This document shows, piece by piece, positions 52,542-62,690 of a DNA stretch of 64,000 nucleotides. Position numbers and translations under genes: made by a program. This DNA is from Xanthomonas hortorum (lineage in GTDB: Bacteria > Pseudomonadota > Gammaproteobacteria > Xanthomonadales > Xanthomonadaceae): NCBI RefSeq assembly GCF_002940005.1, contig NZ_MDEF01000016.1. One strand, given 5' to 3'. Each line of letters begins with the position of its first letter. Positions within the stretch are counted from its first letter, which is position 1. The notes under the pieces were generated by a model. The model saw only the letters and a list, made by a program, of their open reading frames with translations. It was not told where the DNA came from and searched no databases.

Positions 52542-53396
52542 ATGCTCATCATCATCGGCTTCATCGTCGTCATCGTCAGTGTCCTCGGCGGCTATGTGCT
52601 GTCGCACGGAAAGCTGGGCGCGTTGTGGCAGCCGTACGAGCTGTTGATCATCGGTGGCGCGGCGCTGGGCGCGTTTCTGGTGAGCACGCCGGGCAAGATC
52701 GTCAAGGAAACCTTCAGCAGCGTCCTGGGCGTGTTCAAGGGCCCGCAATACAAGTCCGATGACTACAAGGACACGCTGAGTCTGGTCTACGAACTGTTGA
52801 ACAAGGCGCGCCGCGACGGCTTCATGGCCCTGGAAGATCACGTCGAAAAACCGCAGGACAGCACCATCTTCGGCAACTATCCCAAGGTGGTCGCCGACCA
52901 TCACCTGCTGGACTTCATCACCGACTGCCTGCGCCTGATGATCGGCAGCAACATCGAGCCGCACGAGCTGGAGCCGCTGCTCGAACTGGAGCTGGAAAAG
53001 CATCACCACGAGGCGATGGCGCCATCGCATGCCTTGAGCAAGGTCTCCGACGGCCTGCCCGGCTTCGGCATTGTGGCGGCCGTGCTCGGCATCGTGATCA
53101 CCATGGGCTCGATCGGCGGCCCGATCGAGGAGATCGGTCACCACGTCGGTGCCGCACTGGTCGGCACCTTCCTCGGCATCCTGCTGGCCTATGGCTTCGT
53201 GGCGCCGCTGGCGGCGGCGATGGAAGCGCGCGCCGATCAGGACGGACGCATCTATGAAGCGGTCAAGACCGCGCTGCTGGCCTGCCTGCGCGGCTACAAC
53301 CCGAAGATTGCGCTGGAATTCGCACGCAAGACGCTGCCCTCCAACGTGCGTCCGAGCTTTGCGGATTTCGAAACGCACCTGAAGACGATCAAGTAG
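52542..53396 (+). CDS. motA: Flagellar motor stator protein MotA
   Basis: This 284-residue inner-membrane protein has four helices (residues about 2-20, 30-50, 165-185 and 200-220) and the large cytoplasmic loop with charged residues that meet the rotor. The conserved PGFGIVAAVLGIVITMGSIGG segment is present. With MotB it forms the proton channel that drives the flagellum. The start at MLIIIGF matches family N-termini; an in-frame ATG at 52422 would add 40 unusual residues. It is 10 bases from motB. Confidence 0.92.
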   Translation: MLIIIGFIVVIVSVLGGYVLSHGKLGALWQPYELLIIGGAALGAFLVSTPGKIVKETFSSVLGVFKGPQYKSDDYKDTLSLVYELLNKARRDGFMALEDHVEKPQDSTIFGNYPKVVADHHLLDFITDCLRLMIGSNIEPHELEPLLELELEKHHHEAMAPSHALSKVSDGLPGFGIVAAVLGIVITMGSIGGPIEEIGHHVGAALVGTFLGILLAYGFVAPLAAAMEARADQDGRIYEAVKTALLACLRGYNPKIALEFARKTLPSNVRPSFADFETHLKTIK

Positions 53397-53406
53397 GGCC
53401 GCAGTC

Positions 53407-54621
53407 ATGGCCGAGGGCAAATCCACCGTCGTCATCCGACGGGTCAAGAAGGTGCAGGGCGGCGGCCATCATGGCGGCGCCTGGAAAGTGGCGTTTGCCG
53501 ACTTCGTGACCGCGATGATGGCCTTCTTCCTGGTGCTGTGGCTGATGGCCGCCACCACCAAGGAGCAGCGCGCGGCGATCTCGGAATATTTCCGCAATCC
53601 CAGCCCGTTGTCGGGCAAGTCGCCGGCGCCTTCGCCCGGCATGAACGGGCCCGGCGGCGCCAGCACCTCGATGATCAAGCTCGGCGGCACCGCCGACATG
53701 GCCAAGGGGCAGAAGGACGAAATGGGCCGCAAGCGCGACAACGCTGCCGATACCACCGAAGACAGCCGTGCCAAGGACAAGAAGCGCCTGGAAGCGCTGA
53801 TGCAGGACCTGAAGGAGGCCATCGACAAGAGCCAGGCGCTGGAGCCGTTCAAGGACCAGTTGCTGCTCGACCTCACGCCCGATGGCCTGCGCATCCAGAT
53901 CGTGGACAAGCAGAACCGCCCGATGTTCGACATCGGCCGCGATCAGCTCAAGCCTTACACGGTGGACATCCTGCGCGAGCTGTCCAGCTTCATCAATCAG
54001 GTGCCCAACCACATCAGCATCACCGGCCACACCGACACCACCGCCTACAGCAGCGATGCCGGTTACACCAACTGGGAACTCAGTGCCGACCGCGCCAATG
54101 CCGCGCGCCGTGCGCTGGTGGGCGGCGGCATGGCCGATGCCAAGGTCACCCGTGTGGTGGGCTTGTCCTCGTCGGTGCTGTTCGACAAGACCAACCCGCA
54201 GAATCCGATCAACCGCCGCATCAGCATCGTGGTGATGACCCAGGACGCCGAGCAGACCGCGTTGGCCGGCGCCGGCCAGGGCGTGGCGCTGGGTAAATCC
54301 ACCCATGATGCCGACACCCATGTGCCGGATCTGAGTGCGGCGGCGGCCACCGGGACTGCTTCTGTGGGCACGCCGGCTGCGGTGCCGGCTGCAGGACCTG
54401 CTGCGGGTGCACTGGCAGGTGCGGGTGCGGCGGCAGCTGCGCCAACCGCAACCGGCACACCGGCTGCGGCAGCGACCACGGCCACTGCCGCAACGCCGGC
54501 TGCACCGCGCATCTCCACACGTACCCAGGTCGCCTCGGCTGCCGCGCTGGCCAAGGCTGCCGAGGCCGCTGTGGCTGCGGCGCCGCGCACTGCGGTCAGC
54601 ACTGCGCCCGAGCAGCGCTGA
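53407..54621 (+). CDS. motB: Flagellar motor stator protein MotB
   Basis: This 404-residue protein has a single membrane helix with the proton-carrying Asp32 (FADFVTAMMAFFLVLWLM) and an OmpA-like peptidoglycan domain (ISITGHTDTT, LSADRANAARRAL, NRRISIVV). Residues from about 285 to the end form an Ala/Thr/Pro-rich low-complexity tail that many MotB proteins lack. It anchors the stator to the cell wall and is cotranscribed with motA. Confidence 0.92.
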   Translation: MAEGKSTVVIRRVKKVQGGGHHGGAWKVAFADFVTAMMAFFLVLWLMAATTKEQRAAISEYFRNPSPLSGKSPAPSPGMNGPGGASTSMIKLGGTADMAKGQKDEMGRKRDNAADTTEDSRAKDKKRLEALMQDLKEAIDKSQALEPFKDQLLLDLTPDGLRIQIVDKQNRPMFDIGRDQLKPYTVDILRELSSFINQVPNHISITGHTDTTAYSSDAGYTNWELSADRANAARRALVGGGMADAKVTRVVGLSSSVLFDKTNPQNPINRRISIVVMTQDAEQTALAGAGQGVALGKSTHDADTHVPDLSAAAATGTASVGTPAAVPAAGPAAGALAGAGAAAAAPTATGTPAAAATTATAATPAAPRISTRTQVASAAALAKAAEAAVAAAPRTAVSTAPEQR

Positions 54622-54988
54622 CGGCGTTGCGCGACAGCTGGCAGCAGGTGTCAGGTGGCTGAAGACGGCACGCTGTCTTGCATGCAGCTCCTGACCAGGA
54701 TCCGCGCCGCGCACCGCTGCAAGCGAGACGCCCAGGTGGTGCTAAGAGCGGCGCGTCGTCTTACATACCGATTCTGACCAGCATCCGCGCTGCCTGACGG
54801 TGAGCGCACTCGCTGTATCAGCCACTTCAGGCTGTCCCAGACCCCGGCATTGGCTGACTTCATCACGCGACGGGATCGATCGATGCATCGGCCCGGAAGG
54901 GCGCCGTTGACGGGCCTGGCGGCGTCGAGCGAGCCGGGTCACGCACAAGCGCCTAGAATGGCCGGCCATTCCCAGCGTCGAGAACACC
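54622..54988. other. Gap with imperfect direct repeat
   Basis: No gene is supported in these 367 bases. A roughly 39-base segment (54672-54710) recurs imperfectly at 54755-54793, both containing CTGACCAG-ATCCGCG. An antisense open frame across this region continues through the next gene and is a shadow. Confidence 0.45.
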
Positions 54989-55573
54989 GTGTCCCGCAAT
55001 TCAAAGGCCAAGCGCGACAAGCGCAAGAAGCAGCTCCCCAAGCGTCCGATCGTCCGTCTGGGCCAGGCGCCCCAGGTCACCAACCACGCCGTGCTGCAGG
55101 ATGCCGATGGTCGCGTGGTCGCTGCGATCGGTCTGCAGGGTGGCAGCGAGTGGATGCTGTCGATAGGCGGCCAGACCATGGGCAGCGCCGACAACCCGGT
55201 CCCGATGCTGGCCATGCTCAAGCACCTGGCCAACCTGCAGGAAGCCGAAGGCAAGACCATCTCGCTGGAATACTCCAGCCAGTTGCAGCAGATGATCGAC
55301 GACCTGGCCGCCGAAGACGGCAAGACCGCCGAGGAATATCTGACCACGCTGGTGGCCGAATTCCAGAACGCAGATGCCGATGAAGACGGCGATGACGCTG
55401 CAGAAGACGCAGACGCAGACGCCGGCACCGACGCTGTTGCGGAAGATGTGGCTGGCGACGACGCTGGCAGCGACGACGACAGTGCGGCAGACGCAGACGC
55501 CAGCGATGCCGCAACCGACGACGCCGACGGCGAGACGGCCGGCAAGAAGCCGAAGAAATCCAAGAAGGCCTGA
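54989..55573 (+). CDS. Protein with acidic low-complexity tail, unknown function
   Basis: This 194-residue protein starts at GTG 54989. It has a basic N-terminus (SRNSKAKRDKRKKQLPKR), a compact middle domain (residues about 25-125) and then about 60 residues almost wholly Asp, Ala and Glu. It ends with a lysine-rich KKPKKSKKA. The opposite charges at the two ends suggest binding to nucleic acid or ribosome-like partners, but I recognise no family. It lies 8 bases before the DUF4031 gene. Confidence 0.65.
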   Translation: MSRNSKAKRDKRKKQLPKRPIVRLGQAPQVTNHAVLQDADGRVVAAIGLQGGSEWMLSIGGQTMGSADNPVPMLAMLKHLANLQEAEGKTISLEYSSQLQQMIDDLAAEDGKTAEEYLTTLVAEFQNADADEDGDDAAEDADADAGTDAVAEDVAGDDAGSDDDSAADADASDAATDDADGETAGKKPKKSKKA

Positions 55574-55581
55574 CCCGGCCG

Positions 55582-55866
55582 ATGGCTGTCTACATCGACG
55601 ATGCGGTGCATCTGTGGCGCGATCAGCGCTGGGCGCACCTGCTCGGCGATACGCTGGACGAGCTGCATGCCATGGCGGCGCGGCTGGGCATTCCCCGCCG
55701 CGCCTTCCAGAACAAACTCAGCGGCGCGCATTACGACGTGCCCGCACCGCTACGCCCAGAGGCCATCGCCCTGGGCACCATCCCCATCTCCCGCCATACC
55801 GATCGCGCACTGCTCAAGGCGCTGATCGCCAATGCGCGTGCGCAGGCGCGTGGCGAGGTCCCGTGA
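55582..55866 (+). CDS. DUF4031 domain protein
   Basis: This 94-residue protein matches DUF4031: an N-terminal VYIDDAVHLWRDQRWAHL and the middle ARLGIPRRAFQNKLSGAHYDV. The function is unknown. It follows the acidic-tail gene by 8 bases and is probably cotranscribed. Downstream is a repeat-rich gap. Confidence 0.75.
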   Translation: MAVYIDDAVHLWRDQRWAHLLGDTLDELHAMAARLGIPRRAFQNKLSGAHYDVPAPLRPEAIALGTIPISRHTDRALLKALIANARAQARGEVP

Positions 55867-56057
55867 AGCGGGGATTGGGGAATCGGGAGTGGGGATTCGC
55901 AACGTCAGTGGCTGCGGCCTGATTGGCGGCGTGCTTGAGTAAGCCCAATTGCTTGCGATGACGCTATCCCGGTAATGACTGTCGCGTGCAGGCACGCTCC
56001 TACGTGACAGATATTGTGACCTGGAGGCCTTCTTCCATTTCCAAACGGCATGCCTCT

Positions 56058-56124
56058 GTAGGAGCGCGCTGGCGCGCGAGAGGCTGTCCCGTTAACGCCC
56101 CATCGCGCGCCAGCGCGCTCCTAC
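56058..56124. repeat. REP-like inverted repeat (copy 1)
   Basis: Perfect 22-bp arms GTAGGAGCGCGCTGGCGCGCGA and reverse complement (arms 56058-56079 and 56103-56124) enclose a 23-base loop containing AGGCTGTCCCG and AACGCCCCA. A close relative is at 59546-59613. The surrounding 55867-56284 gap also holds a half copy (about 55990-56000) and GGGGATT-type repeats, and has no gene. Confidence 0.75.
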
Positions 56125-56284
56125 GTGGCAGTCGGTGGGCCGTTAAATGCCTGAGCCAGACCACGCGCTTCGCGTCCTGCCGCGCCAGCGCGCACAACTC
56201 ACGGCTCAACCCGACCCCGACAACACCCCGGGACCGCTCTTGCGAATCCCCAATCCCGATTCCCCAATCCCCAATCCCCAATCC

Positions 56285-56836
56285 TTAGAACGCCTCATTC
56301 CCCAACCGCACTTCCACGTCCAGCAGCGAGGTCAGTGCCATCATCGCTTCATCGTCGCGGCTGAGGGCGATCCAGCCGGCGTAGGCGTCGCCGCCGGTGT
56401 TCCAGTTCCACAGCGAATAGCCGTGTTCGCGCAGGCGATCGAAGGCCACCGCCATCAGATCGGGCACGCTCAGGCCGTTGGCGAACTCTTCGTCGTCCAG
56501 GTCGCCGCCCCAGGCGATGCGCAAGTTCCAGCGCGCGCTGAGTTCGTCGATGGCGGCAATGAACGAGTCGGTGTCCTTCCAGTCGACGAAAAAGCCCGAG
56601 CGCCAGTCGATCGCGTCCTTCAACGCCCACAGCCAGGCATCGTCGCCTTCGTCTTCGTCCAGGTCGGCCTGCGCCTCGCGCCAGGCATCGAACTGGGCAA
56701 GCGCAGTTTCTTCGTCGCCGGGATTGATCAGCAGCAGCAGATTCCACACCCGCCCTGGATGGTCGTCGACATCGTCTTCGTCGCCTTCGGGCTGCAGGCC
56801 TTCGTCGTCTTCGTAATCGGCACTGTTGTCGGGCAT
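56285..56836 (-). CDS. Acidic protein of unknown function
   Basis: This 183-residue protein has a very acidic N-terminus (YEDDEGLQPEGDEDDVDDH), then WNLLLLINPGDEETALAQF and many Trp residues (DAIDWRSGFFVDW, YSLWNWNTGGDAYAGW). I do not recognise the family with certainty. The Met at 56836 is chosen over an upstream in-frame Met 18 codons earlier. It is divergent from the DUF3297 gene, about 165 bases away. Confidence 0.65.
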   Translation of the reverse strand: MPDNSADYEDDEGLQPEGDEDDVDDHPGRVWNLLLLINPGDEETALAQFDAWREAQADLDEDEGDDAWLWALKDAIDWRSGFFVDWKDTDSFIAAIDELSARWNLRIAWGGDLDDEEFANGLSVPDLMAVAFDRLREHGYSLWNWNTGGDAYAGWIALSRDDEAMMALTSLLDVEVRLGNEAF

Positions 56837-57000
56837 GGCGGTCTCGCTCAAGGGTTGCAGGCGTGAAGTGTGAGGCCTGGCGCCGCGCAAGCAAACCGAC
56901 CGGCGCGTGCGGATTCATCGGAAGGGGCTGGTCTTCGCGGCGCAGGCCCGTATCCTGTGCGGCCGAAGACGGCCATCCCGGCCGCCATGACGCCTTTCCC

Positions 57001-57267
57001 ATGAGCGATACCCCTCCCGATCATCTGGCCATCGATGCGCGCAGCCCGTTCCACGATGCCGATGCGCTCAACCGCGGCATCGGCGTGCGTTTCAACGGTG
57101 TCGAACGTGACAACGTGGAGGAGTATTCGGTCAGCGAAGGCTGGATCAAGGTGCAGGTCGGAAAGGCGCGCGACCGTCGCGGCAACCCGATGACGATGAA
57201 GATCAAGGGTGAGGTGGTGGCCTACTTCCTGGACACCAAGAGCGACGCCAAGCCTGCTGCCGAGTAA
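57001..57267 (+). CDS. DUF3297 family protein
   Basis: This 88-residue protein matches DUF3297: PDHLAIDARSPFHDADALNR at the N-terminus, GIGVRFNGVERDNVEEY and WIKVQVGKARDRRGNPMT. The function is unknown, although related proteins are sometimes mislabelled as glutathione peroxidase. It is a single gene, followed by a large inverted repeat. Confidence 0.78.
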   Translation: MSDTPPDHLAIDARSPFHDADALNRGIGVRFNGVERDNVEEYSVSEGWIKVQVGKARDRRGNPMTMKIKGEVVAYFLDTKSDAKPAAE

Positions 57268-57338
57268 GAGCGGCTGACCAAACTACTTCAGGCCGACTGA
57301 TCTGCGACTTGGCTGCAGGGCCCTTACCCGCCCACCAT

Positions 57339-57568
57339 CGCGGGACACGCCGCAAGTACGTCCATGTAGGCTCTTACGAGGCATCCATGCCGCGTAAGGT
57401 CCCGCGACAGTGGGAGGGCAAGGACCAGTCAAGATGGTCGGTGTGCATGGTTTTCAATAAAACAGCCGGCAAACTTTCTAGCGCGGTGCCCTCACCGATT
57501 GCGGGACCGTGTGGCGGCATGGATGCCGCCACCGAGCCTACATGGACGTACTTGCGGCGTGTCCCGCG
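57339..57568. repeat. 230-bp element bounded by 35-bp perfect inverted repeats
   Basis: The arms at 57339-57373 and 57534-57568 are exact reverse complements over 35 bases (beginning CGCGGGACACGCCGCAAGTA). The interior holds more pairing segments, such as GCATCCATGCCGC against GCGGCATGGATGCC. No protein is encoded. It could be a MITE-like transposable remnant or a long hairpin between the DUF3297 gene and the ABC exporter. The 57268-57690 gap is otherwise empty. Confidence 0.75.
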
Positions 57569-57690
57569 AGCGGTGAGGGCACCGTGCCCTCGACCCCACT
57601 CAGCGTTTGATCTGGACGTCCGACGCGTTTGACCTGAACTTCCGACGGCATCAACCAGCATGCGGCCGACAACACCACTGCACTCACCAC

Positions 57691-58448
57691 TCACGCCTTG
57701 AGCCGATAACCGCTGCGGAAGATCGCCGCCACCACGCCCAGGCACACGACCAGGAACAGAAAGGTCATGCCGGTGCTTACCGCGATGTGCACGTCGGCCT
57801 TGCCGTAGAAACTCCAGCGGAAGCCGCTGACCAGATAGACCACCGGATTGAACAAGGTGACCTTCTGCCACAGCGGCGGCAACATGTTGATCGAGTAGAA
57901 ACTGCCGCCCAGGAAGGTCAGCGGCGTCACCACCATCAGCGGGATCACCTGCAGCTTTTCGAAGCCGTCGGCCCAGATGCCGATGATGAAGCCGAACAGG
58001 CTGAAGGTCAGCGCGGTGAGCACCAGAAAGCCCAGCATCCACACCGGGTGGGCGATCTCATACGGCACGAACAGCCGCGCGGTGAGCAGGATCAGCAAGC
58101 CCAGCAACACCGACTTGGTCGCCGCCGCGCCCACATAGCCGATCACAATCTCCCACCACGCCACCGGCGCCGACAACACCTCGTAGATGGTGCCGGCCCA
58201 GCGCGGCATGTAGATGCCGAACGAGGCATTGGAAATGCTCTCGTTGAGCAAGGACAGCATCACCAAGCCGGGAATGATGAAGGCGCCGTAGCTGATGCCG
58301 TCGATATCGCCCATGCGCGAACCGATCGCCGCGCCGAACACCACAAAATACAGTGAGGTCGACAACACCGGCGAGGCGATCGACTGGGTGAGCGTGCGGA
58401 ATGCGCGCGCCATTTCGAAGCGGTAGATCGCAGCGATTGCATACCGAT

Positions 58449-58452
<4 letters not shown>
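57691..58452 (-). CDS. ABC-2 type exporter permease
   Basis: This 253-residue membrane protein has six helices. The ABC-2 signature LTFLGGSFYSINMLPPLWQ is near residues 170-190, as in YadH-like permeases. It works with the ATPase encoded directly upstream, whose stop overlaps its start by ATGA. The substrate is unknown; relatives export lipids, polysaccharides or drugs. Confidence 0.88.
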
Positions 58453-59393
<941 letters not shown>

Positions 59394-59545
59394 GTGTTCT
59401 GCACTGGAACGATCAGCCGCACAGGTTAGGCCGTGCGCCATGAAGATGGGAGCAGTGTGGGTGGGATGGTGTCTCCCGACGAGCGGCAAGGAGCCTCAGC
59501 GAACTGGACCGCGCACACCTGCTGCGTCTGTTTGCGCATCTCCAT

Positions 59546-59613
59546 GTAGGAGCGCGCTTGCGCGCGATGAGGCTTTCCCGCCAACGCCCCATCGCGCGCA
59601 AGCGCGCTCCTAC
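59546..59613. repeat. REP-like inverted repeat (copy 2)
   Basis: Arms at 59546-59567 and 59592-59613 (GTAGGAGCGCGCTTGCGCGCGA and its reverse complement) enclose a loop with AGGCTTTCCCG and AACGCCCCA. It differs from the copy at 56058 at a few positions, and the loop is conserved. It lies between the ABC exporter and the antiporter. Confidence 0.75.
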
Positions 59614-59690
59614 ACAACCCGGGCGTCACCACCGCTGCGGCTCCTGCAATTCCCCAATCCCGATTCTCTATTCCCGCGCGCGCCAGCGCG

Positions 59691-61328
59691 TCACGCCCGC
59701 TTGCGCGACTCGATCAGATCCAGATTGCGCACCAGCCGGCGCGACAGGTCGTCGGAAATCTCGCGGCGGCGCGCGAGCTTGAACAACTCGTTGCGCTCGG
59801 CCACCAGTGCGGCATGACGGAACTGGCGCAGCGCCTGTTCGTAGGCGCCGGCCTCTTCCGGGTCGGTCTCGGCCATGTCCACCGCGCCGAGCTTGCGTTG
59901 ATAGCGCTGGCTGACCTGATTGGCCGCCGCGTTGTAGCGCTCGGCATGCTTGCTGCCATCCACCAGCCGCTGGCGCAGTTTTTCCACCGCTTCCAGCGCG
60001 GCCTGCGAGGCGGCCTTCACCGCCAGGTCTTCCTTGAGCTGCTCGTCTTCTTCTTCGGGCAGCTCCAGTCCGCGCAGCAGCGGCGGCAACGCCACGCTGG
60101 CGACCAGCAACGAGACCAGGATCACCGAGGCGGCCAGGAAAATCGCCAACTGGCGGGCCGGGAACGGTGAGCCGTCTTCCAGCATCAACGGCAACGTGAG
60201 CACGCCGGCCAGGGTGATCGCACCGCGCACGCCGGCCAGCGACACCGCCACCACGATGCGCCACGGCGGGCTGACATGCTGCTCGCCGCGCCACTGCGCC
60301 TTGAAGATGTTCCAGCGCAGCGACAGGAACACCCACACGAAGCGCAACGCCATCAGGCTGGCGCTGATGGTGGCCACGTACACCGCCAGCCACCATGGAT
60401 TGAGGTGCCCGGCTTCCTGCACGCTACGCACCGCCCCGTCCAGGATGCCCGGCAACTGCTCGCCCAGCAGCACGAAGATGATGCCGTTGAAGGTGAACTG
60501 CACCGTGTCCCACACCGCCGAGCGCTGCAGCCGCATATTCCCTGGCGCGTTGCCGGCCATTTCCACGTAACTCATGGTGACGCCGGCAGCCACGGCAGCC
60601 AGGATGCCGGAGGCATGGAAGGCTTCTGCCAGCAGATAGGCCGCGAACGGGGTGAGCAGGTTGACCAGGATCGCCGAACCCGGCTCCTCGCCGAAATGGC
60701 GCCAGATCCAGGCCTGGACGCGGCTCAGGCCGAAGGTGGTCGCCACGCCCAATGCCAGCCCGGCCAGCGCCACCCACAGGAAGGTCAGCGAGGCGGTGGC
60801 GATCGAGAAGCTGCCGGTCAGCACCGCCGCCACCGCAAACTGGAAGCACACCAGCCCCGAAGCATCGTTGAGCAACGACTCGCCTTCCAGGATGTGCATC
60901 AGCCGCTTGGGAATCGGCACCTTGGAGGCGATCGAGGACACCGCCACCGGGTCGGTCGGCGAGATGATCGCCGCCAGCGCGAAGGCCACCGCCAGCGGCA
61001 TCGCCGGGATCAACCAATGGATCAGCAGGCCCGCGCCGACCACGGTGAACACCACCAAGCCCAGCGCCAGTTCCAGGATGGCCGCCTTGTCGCGGAACAG
61101 GCCTTGTTTGGGAATGCGCCAGCCATCCAGAAACAGCAGCGGCGGCAGGAACAACAGGAAGAACAACTCCGGTTCCAGCTCGTGCCCGGCATCGAACACA
61201 CCGGAGACCACCGCGCCGAGCGCGATCTGGACCAACGGCAAGGGCAACGAGAACGGCAGGATGCGGATCAGATAACCGCTGGCCGCGACCGCCAGCAACA
61301 TGGCGAGGACGACATCGATCGAATGCAT
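59691..61328 (-). CDS. Na+/H+ antiporter, CPA1 family
   Basis: This 545-residue transporter has about 12 membrane helices (FFLLFLPPLLFLDGW, AIISPTDPVAVSSI with the ion-binding Asp, HILEGESLLNDASGL). A cytoplasmic C-terminal helical tail of about 140 residues is rich in Glu and Arg. It exchanges Na+ or K+ for H+ and helps pH and salt balance. The start at MHSIDVVLA is preferred over an upstream in-frame Met. Confidence 0.88.
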   Translation of the reverse strand: MHSIDVVLAMLLAVAASGYLIRILPFSLPLPLVQIALGAVVSGVFDAGHELEPELFFLLFLPPLLFLDGWRIPKQGLFRDKAAILELALGLVVFTVVGAGLLIHWLIPAMPLAVAFALAAIISPTDPVAVSSIASKVPIPKRLMHILEGESLLNDASGLVCFQFAVAAVLTGSFSIATASLTFLWVALAGLALGVATTFGLSRVQAWIWRHFGEEPGSAILVNLLTPFAAYLLAEAFHASGILAAVAAGVTMSYVEMAGNAPGNMRLQRSAVWDTVQFTFNGIIFVLLGEQLPGILDGAVRSVQEAGHLNPWWLAVYVATISASLMALRFVWVFLSLRWNIFKAQWRGEQHVSPPWRIVVAVSLAGVRGAITLAGVLTLPLMLEDGSPFPARQLAIFLAASVILVSLLVASVALPPLLRGLELPEEEDEQLKEDLAVKAASQAALEAVEKLRQRLVDGSKHAERYNAAANQVSQRYQRKLGAVDMAETDPEEAGAYEQALRQFRHAALVAERNELFKLARRREISDDLSRRLVRNLDLIESRKRA

Positions 61329-61639
61329 GAAAAACCCGGAAGAAGAAACGGTGCGCGTAGGGCATCGCATCGTGCAACGCACAACTAACGCGCCGAAGGG
61401 AACATACCGGTTTGCAGGCGGCGATGAAACCACCGCGCCGCCTGGGCCTGGGCGCGGCCCTCCACGGTGACCGCCACGAGGGTGTGCTGCTGCAGCTCTG
61501 TGCGGGTGTCTGTCGATCAGACACGGTGGATACGCTGGCGGATGGACAGGCCGAGACGAGGATGAAAGCAGCCGGCAACGTGATCGCTTGCCACGTCACG
61601 CATGCCGGCTGCTTGCCTATGCAGGTTGGCTGGACGGGA
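61329..61639. other. Gap upstream of antiporter
   Basis: About 310 bases with no supported gene. It should contain the antiporter promoter. Open frames here look like shadows. Confidence 0.4.
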
Positions 61640-62264
61640 TCAGCTGTGGTGAACGTGCTTGTTCGCGTACGGCTTCGATGGCCCAGTGCCCTCGACCGGG
61701 ACCAGGACCAGGAAGGTCGCTTGATGCAGTTTCAGCTTGGAATCGTAGTGACTCACCGTCACCTTGACCGCCTTGACCTTCTTCTTGAAGGCGTACGGCC
61801 ACTGCGCGCCGACCATCTGCTGCCCGGGCTTCTGACCGTCAGCGTCTCCGACGAGCTTGATGCGCACTGGGTAATTGCCTGCGCCGCCGTTGTCCGCATC
61901 GTTGGCGTCGGACACGTCGATATGCGCTTTCGAAAACGCCAGCGTCGACGGGCCACCGTCCTTGTAATTGGCGCTGTCGTCGAATCCGATATTTTTATAG
62001 CTAGTAGGTCAGCAGGATCACTTGCGTAGGAACCCAGGAGCCACCGCCGTAATTGGGAATTTTCACTTTGGCCACGCGTGCGGAATCCACCGTGAATTCC
62101 CACTCGCCCGGGACGATCCATTTCTGACCTGGCCGATAGATGTCACTCGCAGGGGCAGCAGCGGTCGCTGACGGCGCATGCGTCGGCGTTGGCGTGACGG
62201 CTGCTGCCTGTGCAGTGCCGGATAACACCAGCGCGCCTGCCGCCAACCATGCCGGCAGTACCAA
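61640..62264 (-). pseudogene. Secreted protein split by a frameshift near 62002
   Basis: The upstream half (62264 to 62001) has a signal-like LAAGALVLSGTAQAA and a domain with YRPGQKWIVPGEWEFTVDSA, then stops at LLTY. In the next frame the sequence continues smoothly (SYKNIGFDDSANYKDGGPS to a C-terminal HHS) to 61640. One extra T in TACTAGC explains the break. No ATG is visible for the N-terminus, and TTG 62264 is the best in-frame start, so the 5' end is uncertain. I recognise no family. Confidence 0.6.
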
Positions 62265-62690
62265 TCGATTGAATTCACTCTTTTTGGATTTCCTTTTCTA
62301 CAGCCTCTGAGCACTGATCATCACGCAAGGGCATGAATGGTAATTGCGCTGTCCGGCGCCGCTTCTGCCAATCGCGAACATTCGTGCAGCATTAGGGCGG
62401 TCGTGCGACGGCTACGACCCGATGGGCTTGATAACGGACTGATCGGGCGGCCCTTGCAGCGGAGGTTCGCCATAGAGTGTTTAAACCGTCAGTCGGCATG
62501 CGTGGCCATCGCGACTCGAACAGACTCAACCGCAGCCACCGATCTGCAGTCGCCAGGACGGATGTGCGATGACGTTGCAGCACAGCATCGCCATGTAAAA
62601 AACGTGTGATGCATCCGCGCCGCATCCGGCCGCGTATCCAGCTATACGATTGCCATCCAGGTGATCGCCTACCCAAAGGATCGATGCCTC
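62265..62690. other. Gap upstream of fasciclin gene
   Basis: About 425 bases with no supported gene. It should hold the divergent promoters of the broken secreted protein and the fasciclin gene. I see no clear operator or repeat. Confidence 0.4.

Noticed and set aside
57607..58356. 249-codon open frame opposite the ABC permease
   Set aside because: Composition is His/Gln/Arg-rich, typical of an antisense shadow of a membrane protein gene.
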